Positions 38,923-50,019 are shown, numbered from the stretch's first letter. The stretch is DNA of 64,000 nt from Gordionus sp. m RMFG-2023 (GCF_954871325.1 NC_088776.1:58614954-58678953); one strand, 5' to 3'. Notes: a model not told the origin generated them from the sequence alone. Program-made: numbers and translations.

Positions 38923-40005
38923 ATGGAAAATACTTTTGACCAAACCTTAGATGGCATTTAAATAATTTTTACTAAATACTAATCATTACCAAGATTGAAT
39001 TTTGGAAATACGTGGCCCGATAGCACTAACTTAGCACAATTACTGACAGATTTAGCAGTGCGGTAAGGTCCTATAAGCTTTTGAAATATCTATTTTTTAA
39101 ATATATGTATTCACAGATATTACCAGTATACTTGGGTAATCACTATATTTTTAGGCTTTTAAACTAATTTTTAACCCGCTAAAAAATCTGCTAAACCAAG
39201 TTTTTAGACAAAAACTAATATTTTTGCCTCAGATTTTTTTTTTAAATAGCAACTCAAATTTGGAAGAAACTAATATAAATTAAAACGCCTTAATGTTAAC
39301 AAATATTCTCCAACAAATGCCTTAAGATTGAGCCTTATTTGCAGACATTAAGCCATTACTCAACTACAATTTCCAGTATTTTCTAAAGAATGAGGGAAAA
39401 TATTAGGTAGGGTTCTTCCATAATTAGAGTTTGAGGCCTACCTAATACAAGCCTCTGACCGGGCTACTCAAAATAATTTAAGGTCTTCATAAATTTTTTT
39501 ACTCTACCATCAAATTTCTCTTTTTTTACCCTAATTTTTTAATAGCTCTATTCAAAGTTTTTTTAACAGCTCTAGTGTATTTTTTAAAGGAGACGAAAAA
39601 CTTAACTACGCTTGCGTATAACAAATTTAAATATAGGATTATAGCTTTTTGTTGAAGCTATTTCTACATATAAAATTCCTTAAATTGAGTTTTTCAATGA
39701 ATAAATGACTAGCTTAATTCTTACAACGAAAAAAACTGGAGCGCATATAAGCTACTTGATGGCATATATTTCTTTAAACTTTTGCGAATTTATATACTCG
39801 AATAATTTCTCTTATTTTAATATATTCCAAAATTATATTTTTGGATATATCAGCATGGCTTCAACTGAATCGATTTCGAATAATTTGATGAATATATTTC
39901 ATTGAAGAAACCAGACACGGAATTTCCTATATATATATTATGGAAATTTTACTTCATTTAAATATTTTAAAAATATCAAATATGTTTATCTAGTTTTGAA
40001 ATTTT
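38923..40005. other. Intergenic DNA upstream of dysbindin
   Basis: Should contain the dysbindin promoter, but I recognise no specific site. The 66-codon frame at 39,705-39,905 has no family resemblance. Confidence 0.45.
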
Positions 40006-40009
40006 TTTA

Positions 40010-40075
40010 GGAGGGTAGTCAAAGGTTTTTAAAGGGGGTTTGCATTCAGTGAAAATCCTGTCATGTAGACGCTGA
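40010..40075 (+). repeat. End fragment of the CAGCGTCTA hAT MITE family
   Basis: AGGTTTTTAAAGGGGGTTT to GTCATGTAGACGCTG closely matches the right end of the element at 56,359-56,937 (AGGTTTTTGAAGGGGGTTTT to GTCATATAGACGCTG). The other end is not seen here. Confidence 0.7.
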
Positions 40076-40164
40076 TCTAGGTATTATTATAAGATACAAA
40101 TGTCGTAGATTGTTTGATGGGTAGCTGTAGCCTAATACATTATATCTTAATATACCTACAAAAA

Positions 40165-40630
40165 TATGGATCGAACATTTGCATTATTCTTATTCAATCC
40201 GTATTATCGATTCGAACAATCAAAAACATTATTAGATTTGATTCATCGAATATTTGATTCGAATAATAAATTCCCTGAAAAATTTTCAAAAATGGATAAT
40301 TAAAATTTAAAAAGTGATGATTTATAGATGTGGAAAAAAAAAATTTTAAAAATAAATGAATAGTCCAGCAAAGAAACATGATATATAATTAAGAATAATT
40401 TCAACTATCTATTAATAGTTTTGAATATTTCTGAATAATCCAAATATTTTAAAAATAATTTTGAATATTTACAAATTAATTCGAATAATTTAAATAATAC
40501 GAATAATTAGATAGAACAATAGATAAAAAAAAACAAAATTCGATCGAATAATATATATCGTATTCAATTCGAAATTCGCATTCATAAAATATGAATCGAA
40601 TAAAATTAACTGAATAATTGATTTTTGGAA
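40165..40630. repeat. Region dense in TTCGAAT motifs
   Basis: Many ATTCGAATA / TTCGAATAAT / ATCGAATA units in both orientations, like the subterminal arrays of some hAT elements. Termini and target duplication were not found. Confidence 0.5.
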
Positions 40631-40989
40631 TATATCATACGCACAGAATATTTTAAAAAAATCTTCAGTTTGGGGGATATTAAGATCACAAAATTAAAGA
40701 TTTAAAAAAAAAAACATTTGTGATTTCAAACATGAAAAATTTTTTAAACTAAACATTTACTTATAAAAGATATTTTTATAGAATATCTTTCATTCCTCGG
40801 CAATTGTGCCGATCTCTCATTCAAAACAAAGATTTGAAATTTTAGGTAAAAATTGATCAAAAATCTTGTTTGAGAATTCTCAAAATTTTATTACTGTAAA
40901 ATGTTCAAAGATCAAAAACCTTTTAAAAAACATTTCAAACTCTCTTACCAGAAAAAGAAAGAAATCAGCATTGTATGTATGTAGAGTTT

Positions 40990-41199
40990 GTGTTGTTAAA
41001 CGGCTCATTTAGAGCCGATTTTTAAAAACCATTAACTCAATATTTTATTAGGAAAAATATTATTCAAGTCTTAAGATTTAGATCATAGGTGACAGAAGGG
41101 TTTGAACATCTATTACCGAAATCACGAGGCTTAGACTATATTTTTCGGCTAGAGTTACGTTTTTAAAAATAGGCTTAAATCGAGTTGTTTAACAACACT
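40990..41199. mobile_element. 210-bp MITE with GTGTTGTTAAA ends
   Basis: Inverted ends GTGTTGTTAAACGGC and (from the right) GTGTTGTTAAACAACTCG. The interior is shared in part with 35.5-35.7 kb, dysbindin intron 5 (about 37,985-38,070) and 47.86-48.06 kb. No clean target duplication at this copy. Confidence 0.65.
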
Positions 41200-41869
41200 A
41201 GTACAAGCACTTTATGATTTAATTATTCATAATATAAAATATGATTTCCCTATTAAACAATTATATAAATATTTATAAATTTTTTCAATAGTCTTATATT
41301 AAATTTTATTTGATTACTAACAATTTATGAAGAAAAATTTTTTTTTTTATAAAATATAATCATAATTCATAATAATAATAATAATATAATACATAAATGC
41401 GTTTAAATTTTAAATATTTTTATTAATTAACGTTACAAATTATACAAATAAATACAATAAGTAGCTAAATAGAATACTTTTTTTTTAACACTAATATAAT
41501 TAATTTAAAAATATATTTCGACAATAAGCGTGCGAAGTATGAATATAAATATTATTTATACTAATATAAATATGGATATAAAAAGATAGGAAATATAAAT
41601 TATATTATATCAATCGGGTTTATTTAAGTTAACTTTCGGCAAATTTTCAATCATTAGTACCTAATAGAATAAATTTTATAAAAAGGGTATAAATTACATA
41701 TCAGTGAATCATTAAAACCTCCAGTAATTTTTTACGAAATTCCCAGTATTTTTAAAATGAATATTTTTAATCAATATAAATAATAGAATATTAGTATTAA
41801 ATACTAAAATTGGTCAGTATTTTATTTTATCAGTAAAAAAAAAAATTTGATCATTAAAAATTTAATGTT
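41200..41869. other. AT-rich intergenic DNA, no gene seen
   Basis: No supported feature. Confidence 0.5.
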
Positions 41870-42470
41870 CATCAAAAAAATTTTCCAAGCAGATATAACT
41901 TAGGAAAGGAATAGGATTCGTGTTTAGATATTTTAAATCCGAGACGGGGGGGGGGAGAAACTAGGCAAAGCGTTAACTCGAATGCAATTTTCCATCCAAT
42001 AAGGGTCAATATTTTGCGAATATGTGTCCAGTTTATAGGTGTAAGTTCATTTTCCATAATGAACGAGTACGTGTAGGGTCAAACTCTACCGGTATCCCTC
42101 GTTGGGATCGGTCCTAATGGCGATCCGTTGCCCTAACTCTTTTTTCAAAAAAAAGTCTAGGGCGTGAGAGCCGAAGGAAGTTAATGTCTTCGCAATTATG
42201 GATAGAAATATAGAATTAGTAGATAACGCTGGCGAATATTTGGGTGAACAAAAAAAAATCTCATGTTAGAGGATGACCTATTTTTCAAAGTGGTTACATG
42301 GTAGATGATGAGCCTTTGCCATCTGAACTGTATAGTCAGATGACCTAGGACGGAGATACCACTTCCGGCAGAAGATGATACTAAACCTTTATTTTTCAAA
42401 GTGTTAGCAAAATCTGATGTTAAGTTTTTTTCCTGATAAAAAATATTAATACTAATTTCTGGAAAAAAAA
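41870..42470. other. GC-richer island of unknown identity
   Basis: Includes a poly-G run near 41,946 and a block (42,060-42,180) rich in CCGGTATCCCTCGTTGGGAT-like sequence. A 139-codon minus-strand frame (42,196-42,615) crosses it; its first half is low-complexity and I recognise no domain. Probably a transposon fragment. Confidence 0.35.
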
Positions 42471-43038
42471 ATATATTAATATCATTTAAAATTAATATAT
42501 TATCTATTAGTGGTATACAAATATTATTATTATTATTATTATATTCACCTCGTATATTAAAAACATTAACTTTGCAGCATATTTTTTTTAAATATATTAT
42601 ACTCTTATGAAACAAAAAAATTAACTACTAAAATATTTCTCTAATATATTATTTTTTAGAAAAAAATTAACTAAAGTTATAATATCCCACTAAAATGAAT
42701 AATTTACCTTAATAATAATTACCTAAATATGTAATAAAAGAAAAAATGTTTACTATAACTACTGACCAGGGGATATATATATTAATTTATTTGGCCAAAA
42801 TTATTGGAAGATAACTGATAGTGACATATTTTTCATTTATATTTATAAAGTATATATAAATAAAAATTTGTTATTACAAATGTTTTAAATATTTTTTTTA
42901 AAAAAATACTGGCACCTTCGAATAAAATATGGAAGAAATTATAATTAACAAGCCAAAATAATACCTTTCGAAAAAGAAGCAAATTTTTATTATTTTTTTC
43001 AAAATGAGTTAAATATGTAAATCTTAAGATCACGTTTA
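42471..43038. other. AT-rich DNA up to the inverted-repeat boundary
   Basis: No supported feature. Confidence 0.5.
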
Positions 43039-43158
43039 AATAGTGAGCGCGAAATGGCGCGATGTTCGTTTAAGCGACGCGTAGTAATTTATCGCTAAAA
43101 CGTTGGCGTAGCTGTATAATTTATATGTGTTGCTTATAGCGAACATCGCGATTACTAT
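43039..43158. repeat. CpG-rich imperfect palindrome at the arm's outer end
   Basis: TAGTGAGCGCGAAATGGCGC followed by GATGTTCG, and on the other side CGAACATCGCGATTACTATA, form inverted halves around a ~50-bp centre. It may be a small MITE; its outer end coincides with the end of the arm. Confidence 0.7.
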
Positions 43159-43220
43159 ACTCGAGACCTTAATATAGATATTAATAATATAGAATATAAT
43201 GTCAATTATGATATACGTAC

Positions 43221-43872
43221 GTATTCGACTAAGTTGCTGTTTTGGCATTTTTGTTTTCCAAGGCTCCAATGATATCCCAGCTATATTTTAAATTTTTTAA
43301 AAAGATGGATTTTTTATTTATAAAAGGACGGAGAAACGGTTTAATGAAACCTTATGATATAGGCAAATATTCTCCATTTCGAAAGCCTTTTCAATTCGTT
43401 TTTTGGTCTGTTGTAAAAATAAATATTTTTTGTAAAAAAAAAAATTAAATTTAAAGAAAGAAAAGAAAGAAATTTAATTTTTTAAAAAAAAACCAACTTT
43501 TTCGTTTAAACAGATAATTGGTAGGAGGGATAGGCCACAGGTACAGAAACAAAAAAGAATTCCACCGAACAGTAACGCCAAAAGAAACACGAGATTTCTA
43601 TCACGCATCCTTTTTTTATTGTTTCGTCTGCTTGTATCCGTGGCAAAATCTTGATTTTGTCGATGATTCGAACCGGTTTGATTTACGTTGCTCCCAACAT
43701 TGTCGGAACTAATTTCGGTTCCGGTGACATTACGAATATAATTACGATTTTGAATCAAGGTGTCGTTTTTTTTCCTGATATCCGCTTTGCGTTTGTCGTA
43801 ATTAAAGAACAGGGAGTTTTGGATGATCGCGTTTATCCTGTTTATGGTGTCCTTAAACTCTTCGGGGGCAAC
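43221..43872 (-). CDS. CHIC: CHIC family protein, C-terminal exons (left arm)
   Basis: CHIC proteins are palmitoylated, membrane-associated proteins with a cysteine-rich hydrophobic core. Three exons are seen on the minus strand: 43,872-43,498, 43,407-43,351 and 43,280-43,221, with GT-AG introns of 90 and 70 bp, all in phase 0. Exon 1 begins VAPEEFKDTINRIN (vertebrate CHIC2: VAPEEFKASINRVN) and ends in a hydrophobic stretch (LVFLLALLFGGILFCFCTCG) and LLPIICLNEK (CHIC2: MWPVICLSKR). Exon 2 reads TKKRIEKAFEMENICLYHK (CHIC2: TRRSIEKLLEWENNRLYHK). Exon 3 reads LGYHWSLGKQKCQNSNLVEY (CHIC2: LCLHWRLSKRKCETNNMMEY). About 70 extra polar residues sit between the first block and the hydrophobic core. 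The N-terminal exons and the last exon (VILIEFLPKTP in CHIC2) were not found, so the copy may be incomplete. A GTACGT donor follows exon 3; without splicing, a stop comes five codons later. Confidence 0.85.
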
Positions 43873-44690
43873 CTTTCATAAAGTTTATATTTTTTTTTTA
43901 AGGTTATATTTTTTCAACATTTTTTTTCTCGAGGCAGTCAATGGATAAACATCTCCGTCCGGTTCAAGATAACAGCGGTATAAAGATTGATTGACGTATC
44001 AAATAATACCGTTAATATTCATTGCAGAGATGTGAATTCATCATTTTTAACGGCTTAATTCTCAACGACTTTTTACCCCTGCATTAACAGTGGATAATAC
44101 AAGCATTCAGGCTTATTTTGTATAATTCGCCACGGCGCTAACTGCTGAATGCAGGGTAAGAAATCAGTTAAAACGTTTTGGACTGGTCACATGGAGCGAT
44201 TTAATAAACACTACTTTCGAAAACGAGAGTGGCATCTTTTATTCGACTCCCAGCTGTTGTAATAACTGATTTTATTAAAATTTTCTATTCGTCTATTTAT
44301 AAAATCACGTGATCCATGAATTGTTAATTAAAAAATGATTAAATTTTATCTTTAAAAAATACATTCATGATATATAACAGGAATTTTTTGTAACGGGGAA
44401 CTTAATCAAAATCGATTTTTTGAAAGAGGTCTAAACCCGCCCGAGATTGATGGGTTGCCCATAAATCGGTCTCTGTTTTGTCTGCAGTCTCGAAATGCCC
44501 AACCAAACAATTTTAAATTTCTGAAGTATAATTTGGGTTAACGATTCTGCCTCATTCACATCTCTCTAACCTTTACTCGAGCTCCTTACCTCAGATACTT
44601 GTTTAATTTTAAATACATCTCATCCAATCAAAAAAAAACTTCCTTCAGTTAAATGTTCCTTGAATGTAAAATTTTCTTGAATGATACAAT

Positions 44691-44947
44691 AAAAGAATCA
44701 GCTGATGGCGGAATAAAAAATAAAATGAAAGTTATTATTCGATTTTTTAAATGTATAAGAATTATGGTGCATATAATAAAAAAAATTGGGGTTGGGGGGG
44801 AAGGGGTGAAAAAAATAAAAAGAGTGAATTAGAGATGAATTTTATATAATTGTCATACAAACAAATGTTTGGCAAGCTGACTATACGGGTAGCTAAGCCT
44901 GGGCTACTTTTTCATAGATATCTTTTTAAAGTAGCTATAGGGTATAG
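44691..44947. other. Short spacer inside the inverted repeat
   Basis: AT-rich with a poly-G/GA tract near 44,792. It ends with GGGTATAG, the left target duplication of the hAT. Confidence 0.6.
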
Positions 44948-44964
44948 TAGAGATCTGCAAAAGT

Positions 44965-45105
44965 AGGCCCGGCCCGTACCCGGCCCGGCCCGAACGGGCT
45001 TCGGGCCGGGTTTGGGCCTACTTTAAAAAAAAATTAGGGTTCGGGTTGGGTCGGGTCTAATATTTTTTAAAAAAATTCGGGCCGGGTCGGGCCGGGCCTT
45101 AAAAT
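44965..45105. repeat. Left GC-rich subterminal repeat array of the hAT
   Basis: Repeated GGCCCGGCCC, CGGGCCGGGTTTGGGCC, GGTTCGGGTTGGGTCGGG and GGGCCGGGTCGGGCCGGGCC words in both orientations; the likely transposase-binding region. Its partner lies at 47,468-47,612. Confidence 0.85.
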
Positions 45106-45385
45106 ATTTTTAATATTGGCACTAATATTTTTTGTAAAATAAAAATATTTAATTTTATTTGAAGAAGCTAGACGCCATATGATGGCATGTATCTTTTATT
45201 CTTGGTATAAATATATATTTAAACTTTTTTTTAAGAAACAAGGCGGCAACATTTTTTATTTGTAAAATATAAATATTTAATTTTATTTATTTAGAAAGTA
45301 GACCCCATATGTCATATATATTTATTATGGGTAAAATAATTTAAATGTTTTTTTATAAAACTTATATTTTAAATATAATTTAAAA

Positions 45386-47279
45386 ATGAATTTAATTTTT
45401 TTAAAAAAACAAATACAAAATGGAACATATATTTGTTTGCCCCATTTAGGTAAAAGCAATATATGGGAAAATTTTGAAGACATATTTGATGATAAAAACA
45501 AAAAACTTGATTACGTCCAATGTAAAAAATGTAATAGTATATTACAATATAAAAGCACATCTGGAAATTCTCATTTAAGACGTCACAAGTGCGTTAAGAA
45601 TGACGATTCCTCTATTCCTAAAATAACTAGGTATATTCAAAAGAAAATAGATCTAAATTCTTCCTTAACTATTAAAAAGAAACTATGTGATACCTTGATC
45701 TATTATTGCGCCAAGGACATGCGTGCCTTTGATTCGATAACTGGAGATGGCTTTATAAAAATGGCTCAAAATTTTATTCAAATTGGCTCCATTTACGGTA
45801 ATATTGACTGTAGCGAAATTATTCCCCATCCAACTACTTTATCGAGAAATGCTATAGTTATGACGGATCAAATTAGAACAAATTTGGTTAATAAAATAAA
45901 TGTTCAATTATTTGATAAAAAATGCTCTGCTACAACAGACATGTGGACAGATTCTTTTAAAAAGTTTTCCTATTTAACTGTTTCAATTCATTATATCGAA
46001 GGTGAAACCTTATATAAACATGTTTTATTTACGAATAAGTTTAAAGAAGAGAAAAAAACCGCCGCGAACATACATAAGGAAATGCTACAAAATTTTGCTG
46101 CAATTGGAATAATTCCCGATCAAGTGAAAAATATAATATTTATATCTGATCAAGGAGCTAATATAATTAAAGCCCTAGAAAAATACACCAGATTAAATTG
46201 CAGCGCACATCTATTAAATACTGTTCTTCGAAATACCTTTAAGGAACAATCTTTGAAAATTATCGCTCCTAATATATATCAAACCCTTATTTCTGCTAAA
46301 AAATTAACCATGTATTTTAAACAAACCGGCATGAATCAATATTTAGACAAAACATTACAACAAGATATCGAAACTAGATGGAATTCAAAATTAAATATGT
46401 TGAAATCTATTTATAACCAATATGATGACATCGTCAATTTTTTATCATCCAAGGGAGATATTAATAAAATGGAAAACTTGGAGAAATCTATTTTGAAAAA
46501 TTTGATTGATATTTTATATCCTTTTGATAAAGCTACTAAAGAACTAGAAGGAGATATTAATCCTACTTTACATAAAGTACTGCTATGCTTTAATAATATT
46601 CTTCACGAGGATTTAAATGATTCATTTTATCAAAACAATGAAATAAAAGAAATAAAAACCAATTTAAAAAATTTTTTATTATCTAAATTTAAAATCAATA
46701 TTTTGCATAAAATAGCGACATTTTTATGCCCCAAATATAGAAAATTAAGAATGTTATCATCAATGGAAATATTAGAAGTAGAGAATTCAGTCAAAAATAT
46801 AATTAATTCTGAAGAATATTGTCCTTCAATTGATATTATAGATTTGGATATTCAAGGCGTTTCTCAAATTGTGGAATCGCCTAAAAGATCTAAAGGTACA
46901 TTTAAAATTGTTCTATTTATATTATTTTTATATATCAGGCAATGAATATGAAAGATGGGAGGACAATGAGGAAGAATATGAAAAAAAAGAAACAGATGAG
47001 CTTGAAATTTATAAGAATTTAAACATAAAAGAGAATAATGAAAATATAGATCCAGAAAAAGATATATTAAAATGGTGGAATAAAAATGAAATTAGATTAC
47101 CAAAGATGACAAAATTGGCTAGAAAAATTCTAGCAATTCCTGCAACGTCCACAACTTCAGAGAGAACTTTTTCAAAGACTGGAAGGTTATTAGACGAAAG
47201 AAGAAATAGACTGTCACCAGAAAATGTTGATGCTTTGATATTTTTAAATGATAATTATAAATATGAATCTAATATATAG
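45386..47279 (+). CDS. hAT transposase with BED finger, one 43-bp intron
   Basis: This enzyme cuts and rejoins the transposon DNA in the nucleus. Exons are 45,386-46,895 and 46,939-47,279, joined over a 43-bp GT-AG intron (TCTAAAG|GTACATTT...TATATCAG|GC); together they give 616 residues. A BED-type zinc finger lies at about 27-69 (VQCKKC ... HLRRHKC). Hermes-like catalytic positions are all visible: D185 in SATTDMWTDSF, D255 in FISDQGAN, C272/H275 in LNCSAHLLN, R331-W332 in ETRWNSKL, and E578 in TTSERTFSKTGRLL of the dimerisation domain. Without the intron the first frame ends at 46,945 after IRQ, and the C-terminal frame is left without its partner, so splicing is well supported. The ATG chosen is the first in frame ahead of the BED finger. 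Nothing looks broken. Confidence 0.93.
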
Positions 47280-47467
47280 TTGTGTAATTTAACATTATAA
47301 TTATTTTTGGTTTATAGGCATTTTTGATAGTATTTTAAATAAATAATTAAATACTAAATAAATTTTCTGTTTACTAAGATATTTTTTGCAAAAACAAAAT
47401 CTTAAATATCAAAAATAAACTAAAAGCTAAAAAAAATATAATTATTACTTTAGGATGAATTAAAAAA

Positions 47468-47612
47468 AATTCGGGTTCGGGCCGGGCCGGCAAAAATTTC
47501 GGGTTCGGGCCGGGCCGGCAAAAGTTTCTAAAAAAAATTCGTGTTCGGGCCGGGCCGGGAAAAATTTTTTAAAAAAAATTTCGGGCCGGGTCGGGCCTAA
47601 AAAATTAGGCCC
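47468..47612. repeat. Right GC-rich subterminal repeat array of the hAT
   Basis: At least four TTCGGGCCGGGCCGG-type units separated by AAAATTT spacers. Confidence 0.85.
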
Positions 47613-47863
47613 GTGCAGATCACTAGGGTATAGCTCTAATTTTCGTGAGTAAGCTAGCTATGTTGCAGGTTTTTTTTAAAAAAAAATGATAGCTAATAAA
47701 ATTTATTTTAAAAAATTTATTTTTAAATATATTTACTATTTTTTAAATTCAATTCAACTGTTTTTTAAAAAAAAAGCAGTAGATTTTTCAAGACGGCGAG
47801 ATTAAGATTTTCGCCAAAATTATAATAAGTATGCCTCAAGATTTTGGCAAAATGAGGTCCAAA

Positions 47864-47961
47864 TTAGTGTTGTTAAAAAGGCTCGTTTTGAGCCGATTTT
47901 TATATTTTAGCCAGAATAAAGAATGTTCTGGATAAAATATTGAGTTCCGTTTAACAACACC
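47864..47961. mobile_element. 98-bp MITE with GTGTTGTTAAA ends
   Basis: Flanked by exact 8-bp duplications GGTCCAAA (47,856-47,863 and 47,962-47,969). Inverted ends TTAGTGTTGTTAAAAAGG and, from the right, GGTGTTGTTAAACGG. The 8-bp duplication points to hAT mobilisation. The sequence on the right (to about 48,060) belongs to a further repeat shared with 35.53-35.65 kb. Confidence 0.88.
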
Positions 47962-48184
47962 GGTCCAAACTTTTGTGCCCATCTACGAACAAAATCTACA
48001 GGTTTATATAAATTATTTTGGCCAAAATCTTAATCGGGCCATTTTTAAAAAACGACCCACAAATACAAAATTGAATGTAAGATAAATTTCGGTTTAAATA
48101 CAAAAACAATTTAATCGTATATTTTATTTAATGTTTTGATTTAGAAGTCAAAGCATTTGCAACAATATTTAAAAAAAAAAAATT

Positions 48185-49990
48185 TTTTAACCACTTGTAA
48201 TTCCCTTTTAGGATTTCAAATCGAATTTTATGTTTGAAGGAAAGGGACTCGTTTTCAATCACCCACTTTATTGGAAATTTTTTTATACCCAATTGATTTC
48301 AAAATTTTAGGGATTTGGGGAACCGAGGTTTCCCAAAACACTAAAAATTAAAAATAAAAGAATTTTAAGGACATTGCATTTCTTGGATTTCCAAGAGGTC
48401 TGAGTTTCTACTAGCGGGAAATGAGGTAACACATGACACATCCTAGAAAAGTCTTTTGCCGTAAAGCCACGACGTTAAAGACATGCCAACGGGACGCTTT
48501 CCTCATTTAGGAGACCTAACGGCCTAAAACTATTGTTTGCCGATCAACCTATTTAGATTGTCAAGTCGCAAAAAACGGCCACTGACTAAAAATCCTAAAA
48601 TTTTATGCTGATTTGAGTCGATTTAAATGGACCTTTATTGCAAGCAGCACAGATGTCAACAGACGGGATAAGACAGCTAGCCGAAGGCCAGTGGCAATTT
48701 GAAACTCATCGTTATTTGTAACATTTTCTTTTTTCCACACAGGATCGCGTCTAGTCATTCATGACCGTTAGGATTTTTTTTGCGTTTCTGAGTAGTCGAA
48801 TAGATTCGGGACACAAATAAAGTTTTTCAAATGCACATTGAAGCATGGGAACAAGAAAGCTCTTTAAATGGCGGGTAACGGGGTGCTCGGATCCTCGGAG
48901 AAATAGAGTAAGCCAAGATAGTTTGGACGAAGTTAAAGGGGGATCGTTCAACTCGATAATCGAGGAAATAGAGTAGTTAAAGGATATCCGAGAAGAAAGA
49001 AAACGAGTAATTGCCATTGAATTGCGGGATGAAAATCCAAGTCCTCCCTGGTAAGCAGACAAATAGGCAAATGACCAATTAAAATCACAAAACTTTAGGA
49101 GTAAAAGGGATTCGATAAAATGTTTAAATTTTAATTCGGAGAACTTAAGGAGCGAATTATATCGGAAAGCCGGGGAAGATTTAAAGATGTGCAAGAATTT
49201 ATTTAAGAAAAAACATTTTGGTGAGGGAAAAAAAAAAGAAAGATTAGGAGATTCTTAGGGAATTAAAAAGAGATTGAATCAAAATGTCAAAAATATTTCG
49301 ACAAAAGATGGTCGAAAAGCCGATAGGAGAACCTAACAGGCAGAGTTCCTCGTGCGAAATGATTTTAAAAACTGGGGGAGGGATAAAATCCTTATTGTTG
49401 AGGGAAGATATATCACATTTTTTTCTATTAAAGGAAAGACCAATTTATGAATCTTCCATTTCAACGTACTCGATGGCCGACATAACATTGGGTAAAGATT
49501 CGCCAAAAGAGCCATCGTCAAGATACCATAAATTAAGGTTTAATTAGAAAATAGACTTTAAATTTTTGATCAAATCCTGAATACCAATAATAAAGAACAA
49601 GGGACCTAGTGGATCACCTTGTTGAATCCCCTCTTCAGAGAGAAAATTCCTCGAGTTTGAGTAACGATGGAAATCCATAGCAGGAATTAAGGAAATTCCC
49701 ATATTTGGGTAAATATTGTAAGAAAGAAGTTAAAAATGAGCTCCTATAAATGCTGTTGAAGGCATTTCTTAAGTTTAACTTGCAGAAAACCTTATTTGCC
49801 TCGGTGTTCATAAAAATACGCTATATGTGAGGCCATTTCGCACCCACCTCTAACTCTAAAACCTAACTATGAGGGAAATAGGAGGGAACAGACCTTAGAC
49901 CGGATCTATTTACTATAACCTTGGCGATTAATCAACGAAAAAATGACCCTATGGTTATGGGTCTAATACCACCATCCAGTTTGGTTAAAG
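48185..49990 (-). mobile_element. Non-LTR retrotransposon copy, minus strand, 5'-truncated
   Basis: On the minus strand it carries reverse-transcriptase motifs in order: a KLNLRNAFNS block near 49,760-49,795, GIQQGDPLGPLFF near 49,590-49,630, and the active-site LWYLDDGSFGES near 49,497-49,535. A LLGSP-like block and a thumb-region AYQGGLGFSSRNSMAITRFL (within 48,751-49,194) follow. Motif order matches an invertebrate LINE-like family whose thumb typically reads LPxRxGGLGIRSA. The 3' ~550 bp down to 48,185 correspond to the decayed C-terminal domain and 3' end. Several stops and frameshifts break it. Confidence 0.75.
48751..49194 (-). pseudogene. LINE reverse transcriptase, thumb/C-terminal piece
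   Basis: A 147-residue open piece: SSPAFRYNSLLKFSELKFKH, then DFNWSFAYLSAYQGGLGFSS, resembles the region after the RT palm in this LINE-like family (LRTSP..R...LL..D, then W.QASLPVRLGGLGIRSA). The end, VPMLQCAFEKLYLCPESIRL, recurs in the right-hand copy at 50.12-50.22 kb on the other strand. Confidence 0.65.
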
Positions 49991-50019
49991 AAACAAGACG
50001 TGCACCAAAAAGAATAAGG

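Larger units (their letters stand above)
43039..44690. repeat. Left arm of a ~21-kb inverted repeat
   Basis: Its reverse complement matches 60,971-63,957 (after removing the hAT at 62,134-63,378) at very high identity. The outer boundary is sharp at AATAGTGAGCGCGAAATGG. The inner boundary lies around 44,670-44,690, where similarity to the right arm fades. The arm holds C-terminal CHIC exons on the minus strand and ~800 bp of non-coding, less AT-rich sequence. Confidence 0.92.
44948..47625 (+). mobile_element. Hermes-type hAT transposon, apparently intact
   Basis: Exact 8-bp duplications GGGTATAG (44,940-44,947 and 47,626-47,633) flank 2,678 bp. Inverted ends are TAGAGATCTGCAAAAGTAGG and, from the right, TAGTGATCTGCACGGGCCTA. 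Both ends have arrays of GC-rich CGGGCCGGG words, in stark contrast to the AT-rich genome. It encodes one full-length spliced transposase. All parts required of an autonomous hAT are present. Confidence 0.95.

Noticed and set aside
43036-43269. 77-codon minus-strand frame starting MEPWKTKMPK
   Set aside because: It overlaps CHIC exon 3 in another frame and runs into the palindrome; CHIC exon 3 similarity (LGYHWSLGKQKCQNSNLVEY) explains the region better.
43518-43881. Plus-strand frames across the left arm (43,518-43,712 and 43,651-43,881) and their right-arm counterparts
   Set aside because: They are antisense shadows of CHIC exon 1, which has clear family similarity on the other strand.
49284-49547. 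Plus-strand 87-codon frame within the LINE
   Set aside because: Antisense to the RT palm region, which has recognisable motifs on the minus strand.
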